A DNA stretch of 64,000 nucleotides from positions 1 through 64,000 of the forward strand of contig NZ_ATTQ01000019.1 in assembly GCF_000419765.1 (NCBI RefSeq), read 5' to 3'. The notes below the pieces were generated by a model. That model was given only the letters and a program-made list of their open reading frames with translations, ran no database searches and was not told the DNA's origin. Both the position numbers and the translations under genes were made by a program. Origin of the DNA: Rhizobium mongolense USDA 1844 (GTDB taxonomy: Bacteria; Pseudomonadota; Alphaproteobacteria; Rhizobiales; Rhizobiaceae). Each line of letters begins with the position of its first letter. Position 1 is the first letter of the stretch. Of the stretch, positions 35,240 to 44,565 are shown one piece after another.

Positions 35240-36054
35240 TACGCTCTCCTCTGGCTGAACATCGTCAGCATCTGTTCCCACGGCTTGTAAGTTTGCGCCT
35301 GCCCCATACTGAGTTGCTGAACCTGAACAGGTTGCGACGGAAGCAGACCACCGCGAGGCGTGTCGTCCTGGGGCTGCTGTTGCCCTGCCCCTGCTGCGAG
35401 GGAAGCAAACTTGAGCATGTCGGGAAACCCCTTAGGAACGTCAATGCCGAGCATTCCGCCTATGGTCTTGTCAGCTGTTGCGTCGCCTGCGGACGCGCTT
35501 GTTGACGCTCCTGCGGAACCTGCGGCTTGTCCTGACGCTGCCTGCGCTTGTGCTGCGACGGGATTGCTGGCCGCTTGAATGTTAACGAAGTCGGCTGGAT
35601 TTGCGCCACCTACCTCAGCGGCCCACGCAAGTCGGTTGTCCCAACCATGACCGCCCATTGGGTTATTGCGTGACCAGCCCTGCGGACGTTCGTAAGAGAT
35701 CATAGCCGCTGTAGCACCGGGGATATCCTGTGCCGCTTGCAATTGCTTCCAAGCGTAGCCTTCGCCACCGTTCTTCATCTCGTGGAGCACGAAATCCAGC
35801 TGCCGATCAAGGTTGCTGACATTCTCACCGGCGTAGTTGCGTAGATTGACGGCACGTTCGCCATTCCACTGACCGATGCCGATACTGTCGGAGCCGTCGC
35901 GGCCATCACCGGGATTTCGTGCCCCGGTGTTCATCGTGCTTTCCTGCATGAGATTGCCGACGATGCCAGCTGCCTGATGTGGCTGAAGATTGTGGTTTTC
36001 GATCAAATATCGATATGCGTATCGAGCATTGTCGTTGAGTGCGGGCTTGCCCAT
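35239..36054 (-). CDS. Virion-associated peptidoglycan hydrolase (phage tail lysozyme domain)
   Basis: A 271-residue protein. The N-terminal domain of about 150 residues matches the phage tail lysozyme family: AGIVGNLMQEST with the catalytic-type glutamate, SIGIGQWNGER, then LDRQLDFVLHEM. The rest is Ala/Gly/Gln-rich and low complexity. Its place between two presumed ejection proteins suggests it opens the cell wall for DNA delivery rather than causing lysis. Start 36054 (MGKPALND) is favoured over a GTG two codons upstream. Confidence 0.83.
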   Translation of the reverse strand: MGKPALNDNARYAYRYLIENHNLQPHQAAGIVGNLMQESTMNTGARNPGDGRDGSDSIGIGQWNGERAVNLRNYAGENVSNLDRQLDFVLHEMKNGGEGYAWKQLQAAQDIPGATAAMISYERPQGWSRNNPMGGHGWDNRLAWAAEVGGANPADFVNIQAASNPVAAQAQAASGQAAGSAGASTSASAGDATADKTIGGMLGIDVPKGFPDMLKFASLAAGAGQQQPQDDTPRGGLLPSQPVQVQQLSMGQAQTYKPWEQMLTMFSQRRA

Positions 36055-36112
36055 TTTCACCTCGTCCCCTTTTGCGGGGCTTCTTGTCTCAGCCTCTTTT
36101 GGGCCGGTTACT

Positions 36113-36123
36113 TCACGTACTTA
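36113..36123 (-). promoter_or_regulatory. Weak match to the phage TAAATAYNG element
   Basis: TAAGTACGTGA on the minus strand differs by one base from the upstream element and starts in the stop codon of the 36121-38037 gene, 58 bp before the lysozyme ATG. Confidence 0.3.
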
Positions 36124-38037
36124 TCGCTTCGTGCGCTTGTTCCCCTGCGGATCGATGTAAACGGTTCCGGGTGCCAACTTGTAGAAGTCATCAACGCCCT
36201 TAATAGTCGGCAGACCTTCAGCATTATTCGTGCTGCCGGTGATCGCAGGAGAGGTCTTGCCCTCCGCTGCTGCCATCTCTTCGTCAGTAAGTGGCCTTAG
36301 GCCGTAATCGACCGGATGACGTGCCGGGCCATTACCCTGACCGTGTACGAGGTCCATCCAGAGATTGCGGAAGTTGTTCAGGTTGCGAATGAACTCTGGT
36401 CGAGACTGAGATTGTTCTAGTGTCGCATACGCGGCCTGAATCATTTTCTGCTCGGAGTCTGATGGGCTACCCATACCTGCGCCCGTCGGGGACTCGTCAC
36501 GCATTTTCTGCAACGTCGATAGCGATGCATTCGCCTTGAGCGTTTCGAGCGCGGCACGAACATCGTTCGAGCCTGTGCCACCAACGCCGCTGAGCATTCC
36601 GCCGAAGAACCCGGTAGTCGGCAACGTCGATTCACTGTCAACACGCAGAACGTTGTTGAATGCCGTATCAACCGCATCCGACGAAACCTGTGCGTGATCG
36701 TCCTTCTTGTCCTTTGCAGTCGCGGTCTGCTCTGCTTTAAGAGCGGCAGGACCACCCGGAATTGGGATCATCGAGGTAAGTGTTGCACCCGGATTAGCCG
36801 GATCGGGCTTCGTAGAAAGCATGTAGCCTTCTGGAATTGTGCCGACTTTGTTGCCCTCGCCCACATTGACCGTAGTTGCGCCAGCGCGTTTCTGCGAAGT
36901 GGAGTATTCCTCCAAACCAAGTGGCGGTAGACCCTTTGCCGAACGTTCAGTGTTAACAGCAGCAAGTTCCTTCTGGTCATCAGTCCACGCGTTACGATTA
37001 CCCAACGACGTACCAGTTGCTTCGGCCTGCTTGAGAGCCTGTGCGCCTTCGTTGAAGCCGGGAGCCGCCGTGAACTTTGTACCATCCCATATAAGGCCCT
37101 GCTTTGCGGCCTCTTTGTCCATAAAATTCATCTGCTCGAAAATCGGATTGGCTGCTGTTGTGTCGCCGATTGCCATTAGGCCGTTATACTGAGCCTGATA
37201 CGTCGAACGCTGGCGATTGATCTGCGTTGCAAGGTCAGATCCACCAGCTGGAGCAGCCGATGCAGGAGAGCCACTGGCAGGAGAAGAAGCAGCGGTAGCG
37301 CCAGTGTTGCTACCTCCGTTAAAACCTGGGCCACCGAACAAAAGCGCGCGGTTCTGACGATCTTGTTCTGCCTGCTTCATCTTTTGCAGGTCTTGTGCAT
37401 TCGCCACGCCATAGCGAGCGGTCTGTGCGGCCTTGTAAGTGCGATCTGTAAGACCGTCCTTGTACCCGTCATATGCACCGATCCCAGCAGCGCCACCAGA
37501 GGCTAAATCCTGCGCAACCGAGTGCGGCTTATCAGAAGGACCACCAGCTGCCATTGTTCCAAGAGAAGCACCAAGCATACCGCGCAAAGCAGCCTGCTTG
37601 CTATCTTCGTCCTTAAAGTTGAGGAGGCCACCAAATGCGGTCGGGCCCGCAGTGCCATCATTCGTGCCAAGTGCACGTCCTATAGGTCCGAGCATACCCT
37701 TCATGCCGGGTGCATCTGGGAACTGGCCTGTAAGACCCGGCGCAGATGGACCATTCGGATTGGCGAAACTTGCGTACTGACCGATATTCGGGGGGAGCGA
37801 ACCTGTCTGCGCAGGATCAACCTGCGGAGCAGCCTGCGCGGGTGTAGCCGGTGTTGCAGGTGTTGCCGGGGTCGCTGGTGTTTGCGGCTGAGCAAAATTC
37901 TGCGGGATTTGCACGTCCGATGGTGGCAACTTAACGTCGCCGGCACCGGTAAGACCCGGCATCGAGCCGCCCATTACGCCGGGGTTCAAAGCACCCGCCT
38001 GCAAAGCCTTTAGGATTTCATCAAAATTACTGAACAT
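36121..38037 (-). CDS. Structural/ejection protein with PAT-repeat N-terminal region
   Basis: A 638-residue, Ala/Gly/Pro/Gln-rich protein without a recognised domain. It starts MFSNFDEILKALQAG (GGAG 9 nt upstream) and contains a run of PAT triplets (four to five copies) near residue 55-68. The middle and C-terminal parts are predicted helical (ALETLKANASLSTLQKMRDE). Length and position between the two other large late proteins suggest an internal virion protein. It carries copy 2 of the 17-bp repeat near its 3' end. Overlaps the upstream gene by 11 bp. Confidence 0.6.
   Translation of the reverse strand: MFSNFDEILKALQAGALNPGVMGGSMPGLTGAGDVKLPPSDVQIPQNFAQPQTPATPATPATPATPAQAAPQVDPAQTGSLPPNIGQYASFANPNGPSAPGLTGQFPDAPGMKGMLGPIGRALGTNDGTAGPTAFGGLLNFKDEDSKQAALRGMLGASLGTMAAGGPSDKPHSVAQDLASGGAAGIGAYDGYKDGLTDRTYKAAQTARYGVANAQDLQKMKQAEQDRQNRALLFGGPGFNGGSNTGATAASSPASGSPASAAPAGGSDLATQINRQRSTYQAQYNGLMAIGDTTAANPIFEQMNFMDKEAAKQGLIWDGTKFTAAPGFNEGAQALKQAEATGTSLGNRNAWTDDQKELAAVNTERSAKGLPPLGLEEYSTSQKRAGATTVNVGEGNKVGTIPEGYMLSTKPDPANPGATLTSMIPIPGGPAALKAEQTATAKDKKDDHAQVSSDAVDTAFNNVLRVDSESTLPTTGFFGGMLSGVGGTGSNDVRAALETLKANASLSTLQKMRDESPTGAGMGSPSDSEQKMIQAAYATLEQSQSRPEFIRNLNNFRNLWMDLVHGQGNGPARHPVDYGLRPLTDEEMAAAEGKTSPAITGSTNNAEGLPTIKGVDDFYKLAPGTVYIDPQGNKRTKR
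36219..36235. repeat. 17-bp prophage repeat, copy 2 (inside a coding region)
   Basis: Exact copy read CAGCATTATTCGTGCTG on the plus strand. In the host gene it encodes Ser-Thr-Asn-Asn-Ala. Confidence 0.9.
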
Positions 38038-39349
38038 ATGCGGGTTCTCCAATTAGAGCGCGGTGATCGATGCGCTTGAAACCATCGATCTCGCGAACCG
38101 CATGAGGGCGGGTGATTTCGACTTCCTGCGCCATAGGGCCTTCGTAGACTTGGCCGGATGGATCGTTTTTGTAGGTGAATTCGTAAACGCGGGTGCCGTT
38201 GAGCATGTATCCGACGAAACGGATGTTTTCTTTTGCGCGGATGTCGCAAAGCATACCGAAGATCGATGCAATCGAGCCGAGCGCACCCAAACCAGTGGAG
38301 AGACCGTTGGAATAAACCGGCTTCGTTGTCGTCTGCGTGTTATAACCACCACCATTGAGGACGTTGGCGAACTGCGAAGCAGCGTTGATGTCCTTGTTCT
38401 GATCGTAGTTCCAGCGGTCGATATCGGCCTGTAGCTGCAAGTCCTTATAGGCGTCCTTCTGGGCACCCACGCCAGCAAGTTTATCGGCATCCATGTAATC
38501 GAGTGCGCGCTGATCACCTGCCATGCCCGCGCCCTGCAACTGAGTGTTTGCCTGTGCGTTTTGGCCGCTCATCAAAGAGGATGCAGCCGCATTACGAGAA
38601 TCCTGCTGCGCCTGATTCTGCGAACCTAGCTGACCAGCAGCGGCAAGCGCGTTCTGTGCGTTCGCATTGTAGAGGCTGCCGATAGAGTTCTGTGCGCCAA
38701 TCTGGTTCTGACGTTCATTCGCATAATTGGTGTTCATGATGTCGGCGGTCTGCTTCGCAATGGCATCCGTAAACGTCTTATCCGAACTGTTACGCGTTGC
38801 AGCGAAAGCGCCCGATCCGTTACGGCCACCCGCCGCGAACTGACTGTCAATGCCCGGAGCGACCTTCTGCATGTAGTCGTCGATTAGCGGCTGATTTGCG
38901 TTGGAGATTGCCTGCTGCAAATACGGATTGCTGTTCAGGTAGTCGCCATTAGCGGTTCCCTGCAACATTGCTGTCGCTGGGTTCGCGTTGCCGGAAAGCA
39001 CGTCCGAAAGACTCTGCGTTGCTGCAATACCGGAGTTCGTATAACCGGTGCCAGCCTTCAGCGTGTTCGCGCCAGTCGGATCGAAAGCAGCACCAGTCGT
39101 CACCCCGTTGACCGCGTCATGCGCGTTGCCGATTAGCGGAGAACCATTGGTTGCCGTGTTGATGATGGAGGACTGAGCGGTCTTCGTAGCATCGCTCTGA
39201 TCAATGACCGTCGAACCCGGATAATATGCGGGCTGTCCGGCCTTAATCGCCTTGTCGATCGTCGCGTACTGGTCCTCAAGGTACGGCTTGGCGCCGCTCC
39301 ACGGTTCAGTGCTTGTCTTTGTAGTCGTCTCTTTTGGTGTACTTGCCAT
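38027..39349 (-). CDS. Late virion protein with C-terminal peptidase S74-like chaperone domain
   Basis: A 440-residue protein, Asn/Gln/Ala-rich and helical over most of its length. The last 80 residues (DIRAKENIRFVGYMLNGTRVYEFTYK ... GPMAQEVEITRPHAV) match the intramolecular-chaperone / S74 fold found at the ends of phage fibres. The position in the late block suggests a head-to-tail or ejection protein. Start 39349 has AAGGA 9 nt upstream; an in-frame TTG two codons earlier is less likely. It is downstream of a small GNAT-like gene by 2 bp. Confidence 0.7.
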   Translation of the reverse strand: MASTPKETTTKTSTEPWSGAKPYLEDQYATIDKAIKAGQPAYYPGSTVIDQSDATKTAQSSIINTATNGSPLIGNAHDAVNGVTTGAAFDPTGANTLKAGTGYTNSGIAATQSLSDVLSGNANPATAMLQGTANGDYLNSNPYLQQAISNANQPLIDDYMQKVAPGIDSQFAAGGRNGSGAFAATRNSSDKTFTDAIAKQTADIMNTNYANERQNQIGAQNSIGSLYNANAQNALAAAGQLGSQNQAQQDSRNAAASSLMSGQNAQANTQLQGAGMAGDQRALDYMDADKLAGVGAQKDAYKDLQLQADIDRWNYDQNKDINAASQFANVLNGGGYNTQTTTKPVYSNGLSTGLGALGSIASIFGMLCDIRAKENIRFVGYMLNGTRVYEFTYKNDPSGQVYEGPMAQEVEITRPHAVREIDGFKRIDHRALIGEPAYVQ

Positions 39350-39351
39350 TC

Positions 39352-39744
39352 TCAAAATTCCTTAAACATGACGATGGATGAAAATTCGAAGCCGTGCGGC
39401 GCAAGCACACGCTGCCAGCCGGGACGGCCAAAGAGGACAAACCCCTCACAGCCGTTTGCTTTGGCCCAGGTCGAAATGACCTGATGCCCCTCGCCTAAAA
39501 TCTCTGCGAGATCACCAGCTACGAGATACAGAATGCAAACGGGGCGATTGTCCCACTGCATGTTCTGCGTGATCGCAGCACTATTCGTGCCCGTCCAAAG
39601 CGAATAACTGCCGTCGATCAGGCCGGCTAAAACTCCACGCTCATCCGAGTTCGTAGAGTATTTGAGGGCTTCCAAAAGCCACTCGCGGACGCGGGGATAT
39701 TCAACTCGGAAATCCTCATCGCTCTCGATCCGCTTTATCGCCAC
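39352..39744 (-). CDS. Small late protein, possibly GNAT-like
   Basis: About 130 residues. GTG at 39744 is chosen because AAGG lies 5 nt upstream and the start then follows the previous stop by 10 bp; the frame extends to 39804. The C-terminal GCEGFVLFGRPGWQRVLAPHGFEF resembles the end of GNAT acetyltransferase folds, as in small proteins often seen in podovirus late regions, but no acetyl-CoA loop is clear. Function unknown. Confidence 0.6.
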   Translation of the reverse strand: MAIKRIESDEDFRVEYPRVREWLLEALKYSTNSDERGVLAGLIDGSYSLWTGTNSAAITQNMQWDNRPVCILYLVAGDLAEILGEGHQVISTWAKANGCEGFVLFGRPGWQRVLAPHGFEFSSIVMFKEF

Positions 39745-39754
39745 TCTTACCTTC

Positions 39755-40060
39755 TCAAAAAACTGCGTATCCAAATGTCCTGTTGGCCGTCGCGTTGTTC
39801 GCATGAAACACGGTGAACTGGCCGGTTCCCGCCGTGTAATAGTAAGTCACGCCCTGCGCATTCACGTGCTTCGGAGACAAGACAACTACACTCGTCGGCG
39901 TCACCTTCGCATTCGTAACCACTGTGGAAGCAGCGCCGGTTGCGAACGTTACAGTGCCGGTGATCGGCATCTTGTCGTTCAAGCCATCAATGCCAGCGAT
40001 CAGCTGATCAGTCAGCACTTTGACATCGCGCGGTGTGTGATTGATCTTTAGATTCAGCAA
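39755..40060 (-). CDS. Small phage structural protein, unknown
   Basis: A 101-residue, beta-rich, Thr/Val-rich protein (GTVTFATGAASTVVTNAKVTPTSVVVL) that looks like a virion decoration or fibre-type domain. The SD is AAGGAG, and the element TAAATATTGCG lies 21 bp upstream. No family recognised. Confidence 0.65.
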   Translation of the reverse strand: MLNLKINHTPRDVKVLTDQLIAGIDGLNDKMPITGTVTFATGAASTVVTNAKVTPTSVVVLSPKHVNAQGVTYYYTAGTGQFTVFHANNATANRTFGYAVF

Positions 40061-40080
40061 GTTGCGGGCTCCTTCCCTAT

Positions 40081-40091
40081 CGCAATATTTA
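40081..40091 (-). promoter_or_regulatory. Phage TAAATAYNG element 1
   Basis: TAAATATTGCG on the minus strand; its TAA is the stop codon of the 40089-41603 gene. It ends 20 bp before the ATG at 40060. Confidence 0.45.
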
Positions 40092-41603
40092 GCGGAATCC
40101 CGCCGGAACCGCGTCGTATTGGAGGCTCGTTGCCTGCGTATAGTTGCCGGTGAGCACCAAGCGCACTCGATGGAAGCGGCCTTGCTGGCGAATGATGCAC
40201 CAGCCGGTTTCGTTGCGTGCGGTCATCTGGCTCCACGTCAAATCGCCCTGCGATAACAGGCGTGATCCGACACGAGCCGTGACGCTGCCGTTGCCGTCGA
40301 TCATCGGGCGAACACGCGTAACGATGCTGCGATCACCCTTGATGTCGGGGTTTATCTGAATCATCTGCTGGATCAGGAATTGCTCTGAGGTCTCAATCGT
40401 GCCGGTCTGGTTCTCACCCGTAAACAGGTAGATTGCGCCGGATACGTTCATGCCCGCTAGCTGAGCATTGCCACCGGCCCATGTCGGGCTGTCCCATGGC
40501 GCTGGCATGCCAGCGATTGTGAAGTACTGGTCTAGCTGCGCAATCGTCCACGGTTGGCTCACGCTGTTGAAGATGAAGTCGATTTCGGCTTCAACCTCTG
40601 TGAACTCGCCAATCGAATAGTTGTAGACGAGCATCTTATCTGGCGTACCGTCGATGGCGTTGGTGCTCGAATACAGCCAGTAAATGAGTGGCTTCGCCGG
40701 ATCAGCCGCAACGCTCATATACGTGTACTGATCCGTGTTGACGCTCTTCAGAAAGTAGTTGTCGATCTTGCCTTCACCGATACGCGTCAGACCGCCATCC
40801 CATGCATAGAAGCCATCTTTGCCGAGGAAATACGTTGTCCGGCCAACGGTGATGATGCTCTCTGGAACTGCGCAGCCCTTGCCCTGCACGACTTCGTCAA
40901 ACTGCCAGATCAAAGGCGTGCCGACGTAGGTCATTTTGACGATGCTGTCCTTCATGAAGATGGTCACATCTTCACCCCCGACGATGCCCTGAATAACGCC
41001 AGAGCCGCCGTTGATATCCTGAAAGTCAGCCTGCGTTGTTTGCGAGAAATCCCAACTCTTCGGCTGATCCAAGCCAGACCAACGCACGCGATACGGCACG
41101 TCGCCGTCGAATGAATCATTCGTGTTCGCAAAAATTACGAAGCCGCGCGATGCGGTGCCATAGCGGGCCTTGAGCAACGGGGTGAGGTCTTGAAACTCCT
41201 CGTCCTCGTTCATGTCGATATATTGGGGTGGATTGACGAAATTTGTTCCGATAGCCCACGAGCCGTACTTGGTGAAATTCCACTTCTCAGTACCCGGCGT
41301 GTACGGGGTAGAACGAGACACGTCTTGCCACGACAACTCCGATGGGCTGACTTTGAAAAGCCCTTCGGAGCAGCCCGCGTAAACCTTACCGTTTCCGGCT
41401 AGATCCTGACCGCTGATCGCTCCCAACGGGCGAGACGGCAACGAGGCATTCGAATACAGCAGCGTGCGCTTCATGGGCTCGTAAGCGATAGCGCCGTTCA
41501 AAGCACCAATCGCCGGAAGCACATTTCGTGCAACTGTAACGCCGGGATTATTGAGGACCGGCACATCGGGACGCCATGGACCAAGAACGCTGTCAATCAC
41601 CAT
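40089..41603 (-). CDS. Tail hub / packaged-DNA stabilisation type protein
   Basis: A 504-residue protein with repeated beta-sheet blades and GWSG/Trp-rich motifs. Its place (after the head-tail adaptor, before ejection proteins) and length match P22 gp10-like hub or DNA-stabilisation proteins of short-tailed phages. Recognisable segments are VLGPWRPDVPVLNNPGVTVARNVLP at the N-terminus and KMTYVGTPLIWQFDEVVQGKGC in the middle. It overlaps the adaptor gene by 7 bp. Confidence 0.7.
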   Translation of the reverse strand: MVIDSVLGPWRPDVPVLNNPGVTVARNVLPAIGALNGAIAYEPMKRTLLYSNASLPSRPLGAISGQDLAGNGKVYAGCSEGLFKVSPSELSWQDVSRSTPYTPGTEKWNFTKYGSWAIGTNFVNPPQYIDMNEDEEFQDLTPLLKARYGTASRGFVIFANTNDSFDGDVPYRVRWSGLDQPKSWDFSQTTQADFQDINGGSGVIQGIVGGEDVTIFMKDSIVKMTYVGTPLIWQFDEVVQGKGCAVPESIITVGRTTYFLGKDGFYAWDGGLTRIGEGKIDNYFLKSVNTDQYTYMSVAADPAKPLIYWLYSSTNAIDGTPDKMLVYNYSIGEFTEVEAEIDFIFNSVSQPWTIAQLDQYFTIAGMPAPWDSPTWAGGNAQLAGMNVSGAIYLFTGENQTGTIETSEQFLIQQMIQINPDIKGDRSIVTRVRPMIDGNGSVTARVGSRLLSQGDLTWSQMTARNETGWCIIRQQGRFHRVRLVLTGNYTQATSLQYDAVPAGFR

Positions 41604-42181
41604 GAGGACAACTCCTCAATGATGGTGTTGCCGTACATGGTCGAACGAGTGTGATCGCGGACCACAGCGGAGAGCGCATCCGACGTGAGGTCTTTTTCGG
41701 CTTGTTCGGCGTCGAAGTCTTTCAGCCAGTGATACGCTTGTGCGAGCGAGGCACGGAGATAGACAGTCGGAAAATTCGTGATCAGCCAGTTTGTCGGGTT
41801 GGACACGCTGAGCGAAGGCAAACGCTGATAATAATAGAGTTCGACCACGTAATCCGTGCTTGGAACCGGTCGAATTTCAATCGTGTTGCCGGTCACGACG
41901 TAACCGAGATCGCAACGCGCTAGGTTGTCGTTCTGAAAACTCAGCGGGCGGATGCGCTCACCATCCAACAGGATTGCGCGTGCTTCTTGGAAATCCGCTG
42001 GCAGTTCCGGCGACTGACCAGCCGAAACGTTGGTGGTGACTTTCTCCTCCATCAAGCGATGCTTGAGCAGCGGGCGCAAAGCCTCCTCTGCCAGAGCCAC
42101 GCAAAGATCAGCAGGGGCACCAGCATTTACGGTGAAGGAATCGATAGCTGTGATGAGATCGGAATAATTCTGGATGGCCAT
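41597..42181 (-). CDS. Head-tail adaptor protein
   Basis: A 194-residue protein of the phage adaptor type found directly after capsid genes in podoviruses. Visible features: LPADFQEARAILLDGERIRPL, YYYQRLPSLSVSNPTNWLITNFPTVYL, and a helical C-terminus. It probably forms the ring below the portal. It starts within the stop codon of the upstream gene (42181). Confidence 0.75.
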   Translation of the reverse strand: MAIQNYSDLITAIDSFTVNAGAPADLCVALAEEALRPLLKHRLMEEKVTTNVSAGQSPELPADFQEARAILLDGERIRPLSFQNDNLARCDLGYVVTGNTIEIRPVPSTDYVVELYYYQRLPSLSVSNPTNWLITNFPTVYLRASLAQAYHWLKDFDAEQAEKDLTSDALSAVVRDHTRSTMYGNTIIEELSSW

Positions 42182-42531
42182 TAGAGCCTCCAGCTATTCG
42201 TGCGGAACTTGGCGAGATCGCTGTCGTTGAGACGGCGCGAGAGAGCCTTGTCATCGCGGGTAATTCCCTCAGCCTGCCACTGATAATGAAGGGCGGTCGG
42301 GACAGAGGCGACTTTGACTAACTCTCCGTGCTTGCTTGTTTTAGAGAATTCGTTCGCCTCTGCGCAATTCGCAGCAAGCAACGCATCGACCTTTGTAAAC
42401 GTCACAACGTCAACGAGGTCGCCGCGTCGGACCCAAAAAACTGATTTGAATTCGTCCTCGTAAACAGGGATGGAAGCGCCATCTGGTACTGCACTGCCGA
42501 CGGATTGGGAGAAGGGATCAAAATCATCCAT
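42181..42531 (-). CDS. Small late protein after major capsid, unknown
   Basis: 116 residues, starting MDDFDPFSQSVGSAVPDG at 42531 (AAAAGG upstream). The frame extends to 42570 with no better start. No family recognised; the position suggests a head-completion or decoration role. A CAATAAAAACAACAA-type A-rich leader precedes the SD. Confidence 0.65.
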   Translation of the reverse strand: MDDFDPFSQSVGSAVPDGASIPVYEDEFKSVFWVRRGDLVDVVTFTKVDALLAANCAEANEFSKTSKHGELVKVASVPTALHYQWQAEGITRDDKALSRRLNDSDLAKFRTNSWRL

Positions 42532-42570
42532 AGTTCGCCTTTTCTTGTTGTTTTTATTGGCGATATGCAT

Positions 42571-42597
42571 GGGGTCAGCACGAATAATGCTGACCCC
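42571..42597. terminator. Hairpin with 17-bp repeat copy 3, after the major capsid gene
   Basis: GGGGTCAGCA-CGAATAA-TGCTGACCCC forms a perfect 10-bp stem with a 7-nt loop. It embeds the exact 17-mer (42576-42592) and sits 8 bp past the capsid stop. It could attenuate late transcription after the highly expressed capsid gene; no T-run. Confidence 0.7.
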
Positions 42598-42605
42598 ATT
42601 CCTAA

Positions 42606-43538
42606 TTATTCAACGTCAGCGATCTTGCCGTTGCCTGCTTCGTTCTTGCACTCGAGAGTGAGTTCCGTAACGAGCATCTTCTTGTCGCTGTCGCCTGTCT
42701 TAGCCAGGTCAGTCTTCTTGAGCGAACGCAGTGTCGCAACAGCCCAAAGGGATGGGTCGAACGCGATAACCGTTGTGCTGCTCATGAAGTGATGCGGGAT
42801 GATCTGGTGCTTGCCGAAGTCGGAAACGTAGTAGTCTACGCCAGCGTAGATCGACTTAGAATCTGCCTGCTGCTGACGAACGCCATTGCCGGCAAACGTC
42901 GAAATCTTCTGCTTGAGCAGGCCCGGTGCGATAACGAGAGTCGGATCGCCGCCTTCGTTCCAAACCTTCTGCGCCATCTCGTTGAACATCGCTTCCGTGA
43001 GGTCACGAACAGTACCATCGGTTACGGCACCAACTGCACCAGCTGTGTAACCGGTTGTGGCACCACCAACGCCGTGATCAGCGTTTGTCTCGATCCATGC
43101 TTCTGCGCCAGCGAGTTTGCCAGCAACGGAGCCTGTGCCGAAAACAGCAGCGTTCTTGGAAACAAGAGCCGCTTCGATGTCGCGGTTCAGTTCGGCACCA
43201 ACCTTAGCAACCTGACGAGCGTACTCGTCCTTTGTGCCAGCTGTGTTGACGGCCTGCAAAGTTGCCGAAACCTGCACGAACTTAACGAAGTTCTGTGTGG
43301 TGTTGGAGATCTTTTCCGGAGGAGTTAGTGTACCGAAAACGGCGTCAGCGCCTTCAATAGCAGCGTTGTCCTTGTTTGCAGCAGCAAGAGAATCCTTGAG
43401 GAAGTAGTGGTTTGTTGCAGTCGCCTTTGTGGAACCGATTTCTGTCTTGAACGGTGTCTTTTCTGGCGAAATGCGGGAGATAACGTCTCCGAGGTCTTCG
43501 CGAACGTTTGTCGCGTTATTGGTAATTAGTGTGGCCAT
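42606..43538 (-). CDS. Major capsid protein
   Basis: A 310-residue shell protein of the DUF5309 / SU10-type major capsid family (HK97-like fold expected). Diagnostic segments: N-terminal ATNVREDLGDVISRISPEKTPFKT, the GADAVFGTLTPPEKISNTTQNFVK region, and the C-terminal VIAFDPSLWAVATLRSLKKTDLAKTGDSDKK. AAGGAG precedes the start. It lies directly after the scaffold gene and is followed by a strong hairpin. Confidence 0.88.
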   Translation of the reverse strand: MATLITNNATNVREDLGDVISRISPEKTPFKTEIGSTKATATNHYFLKDSLAAANKDNAAIEGADAVFGTLTPPEKISNTTQNFVKFVQVSATLQAVNTAGTKDEYARQVAKVGAELNRDIEAALVSKNAAVFGTGSVAGKLAGAEAWIETNADHGVGGATTGYTAGAVGAVTDGTVRDLTEAMFNEMAQKVWNEGGDPTLVIAPGLLKQKISTFAGNGVRQQQADSKSIYAGVDYYVSDFGKHQIIPHHFMSSTTVIAFDPSLWAVATLRSLKKTDLAKTGDSDKKMLVTELTLECKNEAGNGKIADVE

Positions 43539-43554
43539 TTATGGCTTCTCCTTA

Positions 43555-44565
43555 TTAAAGTAGATGCTTGAGAACATCGGCCGCAGCTGCCTGCGAACCG
43601 CTTCGTTTAAGTGCGCCCATCTTGCGGTCGATTACGCTTTGCGAGGAATTCGAACGAGCCGGGGAAGAACCCGGTGTTGCCAACAATGGCTTCTCGTCTA
43701 CGACCTTGACGGCCTTAGCCTTCTGGCTTTGCAGCTGATCAAACTGCATGGCCTTGTAGGCAATGCTGAAAAGGATCGGATTTGTCTCGCGATTGATCGC
43801 TTCGACTGGAATGCCCGCGTCAACGAGATACTTTCCAAGTGCCTGCGACTTGCCGGTCTCTGGCTTGGCAAGTTCAGGATGCATTTCTGCAAGGGTGCGC
43901 TGACCATCGGCCAATGCACGCTTGAATTCCATTTCCTGACGTTCTGCTGCCTGCTGTTCGACCAGCTGTCTCTCATTGCGCAAACGCTGAATCTGAGCGT
44001 GAATACCCTTCCACTTTTCCTGCTGAGCGATGTATTCGGCAGGATCATCCTGCGCCAACTGCGCCCAATTCGGCTCTTGTGGGAGGTGCAATGCAATTTC
44101 CTGTTCCATGCGATGGAACCACTGCACTGACTGATCGCGAATGCTATCGACCTTAGCGTCGTTGGCGCGAACCTGTTCTTTCAAGGCTTGCGTCTTTCGC
44201 GTGTAATCGGCGGTACGTTCGTAGCCTTCCTTCAATTCCTTGAACGACATCTTCTGGCCGTTAACTTCGACCTCCACGTCATCTGCTAGAACCGGCTTTT
44301 CGGCTGCTTCGGTTTCCTCCGCTTCATCTGTCTCCGCGTCTACTGGCTCGTCGGAATCCTCAAGGGTTTGCTCTTCGGAGTTTTCAATCACGTCGTCAGA
44401 CGGTTGTGAAACCTCTTCGGTTTCGTTCTCAGCATTCACTTCTTCGCGGGTTGCAGTGGCATCAGCGGTTTCGCTGAAATCACTATCCAAAAGACCTGAA
44501 ATGCGGCTCGCAGCATCATTCTGCGAAAGGCCAATTCCGTTGTCGGAGTTGCTGGCGTCTGTCAT
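43555..44565 (-). CDS. Capsid scaffolding protein
   Basis: 336 residues with a strongly acidic N-terminus (Glu/Asp/Thr-rich, about residues 30-100), a basic and helical middle (KELKEGYERTADYTRKTQALKEQVRANDAKVDS), a coiled coil (IQRLRNERQLVEQQAAERQEMEFK), and a basic C-terminus (RKMGALKRSGSQAAAADVLKHLL). This charge and coil pattern, and the slot immediately before the capsid gene, are those of phage scaffolds. SD GGGAG. Confidence 0.82.
   Translation of the reverse strand: MTDASNSDNGIGLSQNDAASRISGLLDSDFSETADATATREEVNAENETEEVSQPSDDVIENSEEQTLEDSDEPVDAETDEAEETEAAEKPVLADDVEVEVNGQKMSFKELKEGYERTADYTRKTQALKEQVRANDAKVDSIRDQSVQWFHRMEQEIALHLPQEPNWAQLAQDDPAEYIAQQEKWKGIHAQIQRLRNERQLVEQQAAERQEMEFKRALADGQRTLAEMHPELAKPETGKSQALGKYLVDAGIPVEAINRETNPILFSIAYKAMQFDQLQSQKAKAVKVVDEKPLLATPGSSPARSNSSQSVIDRKMGALKRSGSQAAAADVLKHLL

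Noticed and set aside
39579..39597. Partial match to the 17-bp repeat (GCAGCACTATTCGTGCCCG)
   Set aside because: Three mismatches and no TGCTG arm; likely chance from Thr-Asn codons, like the similar pieces at 32888, 42192 and 61711.
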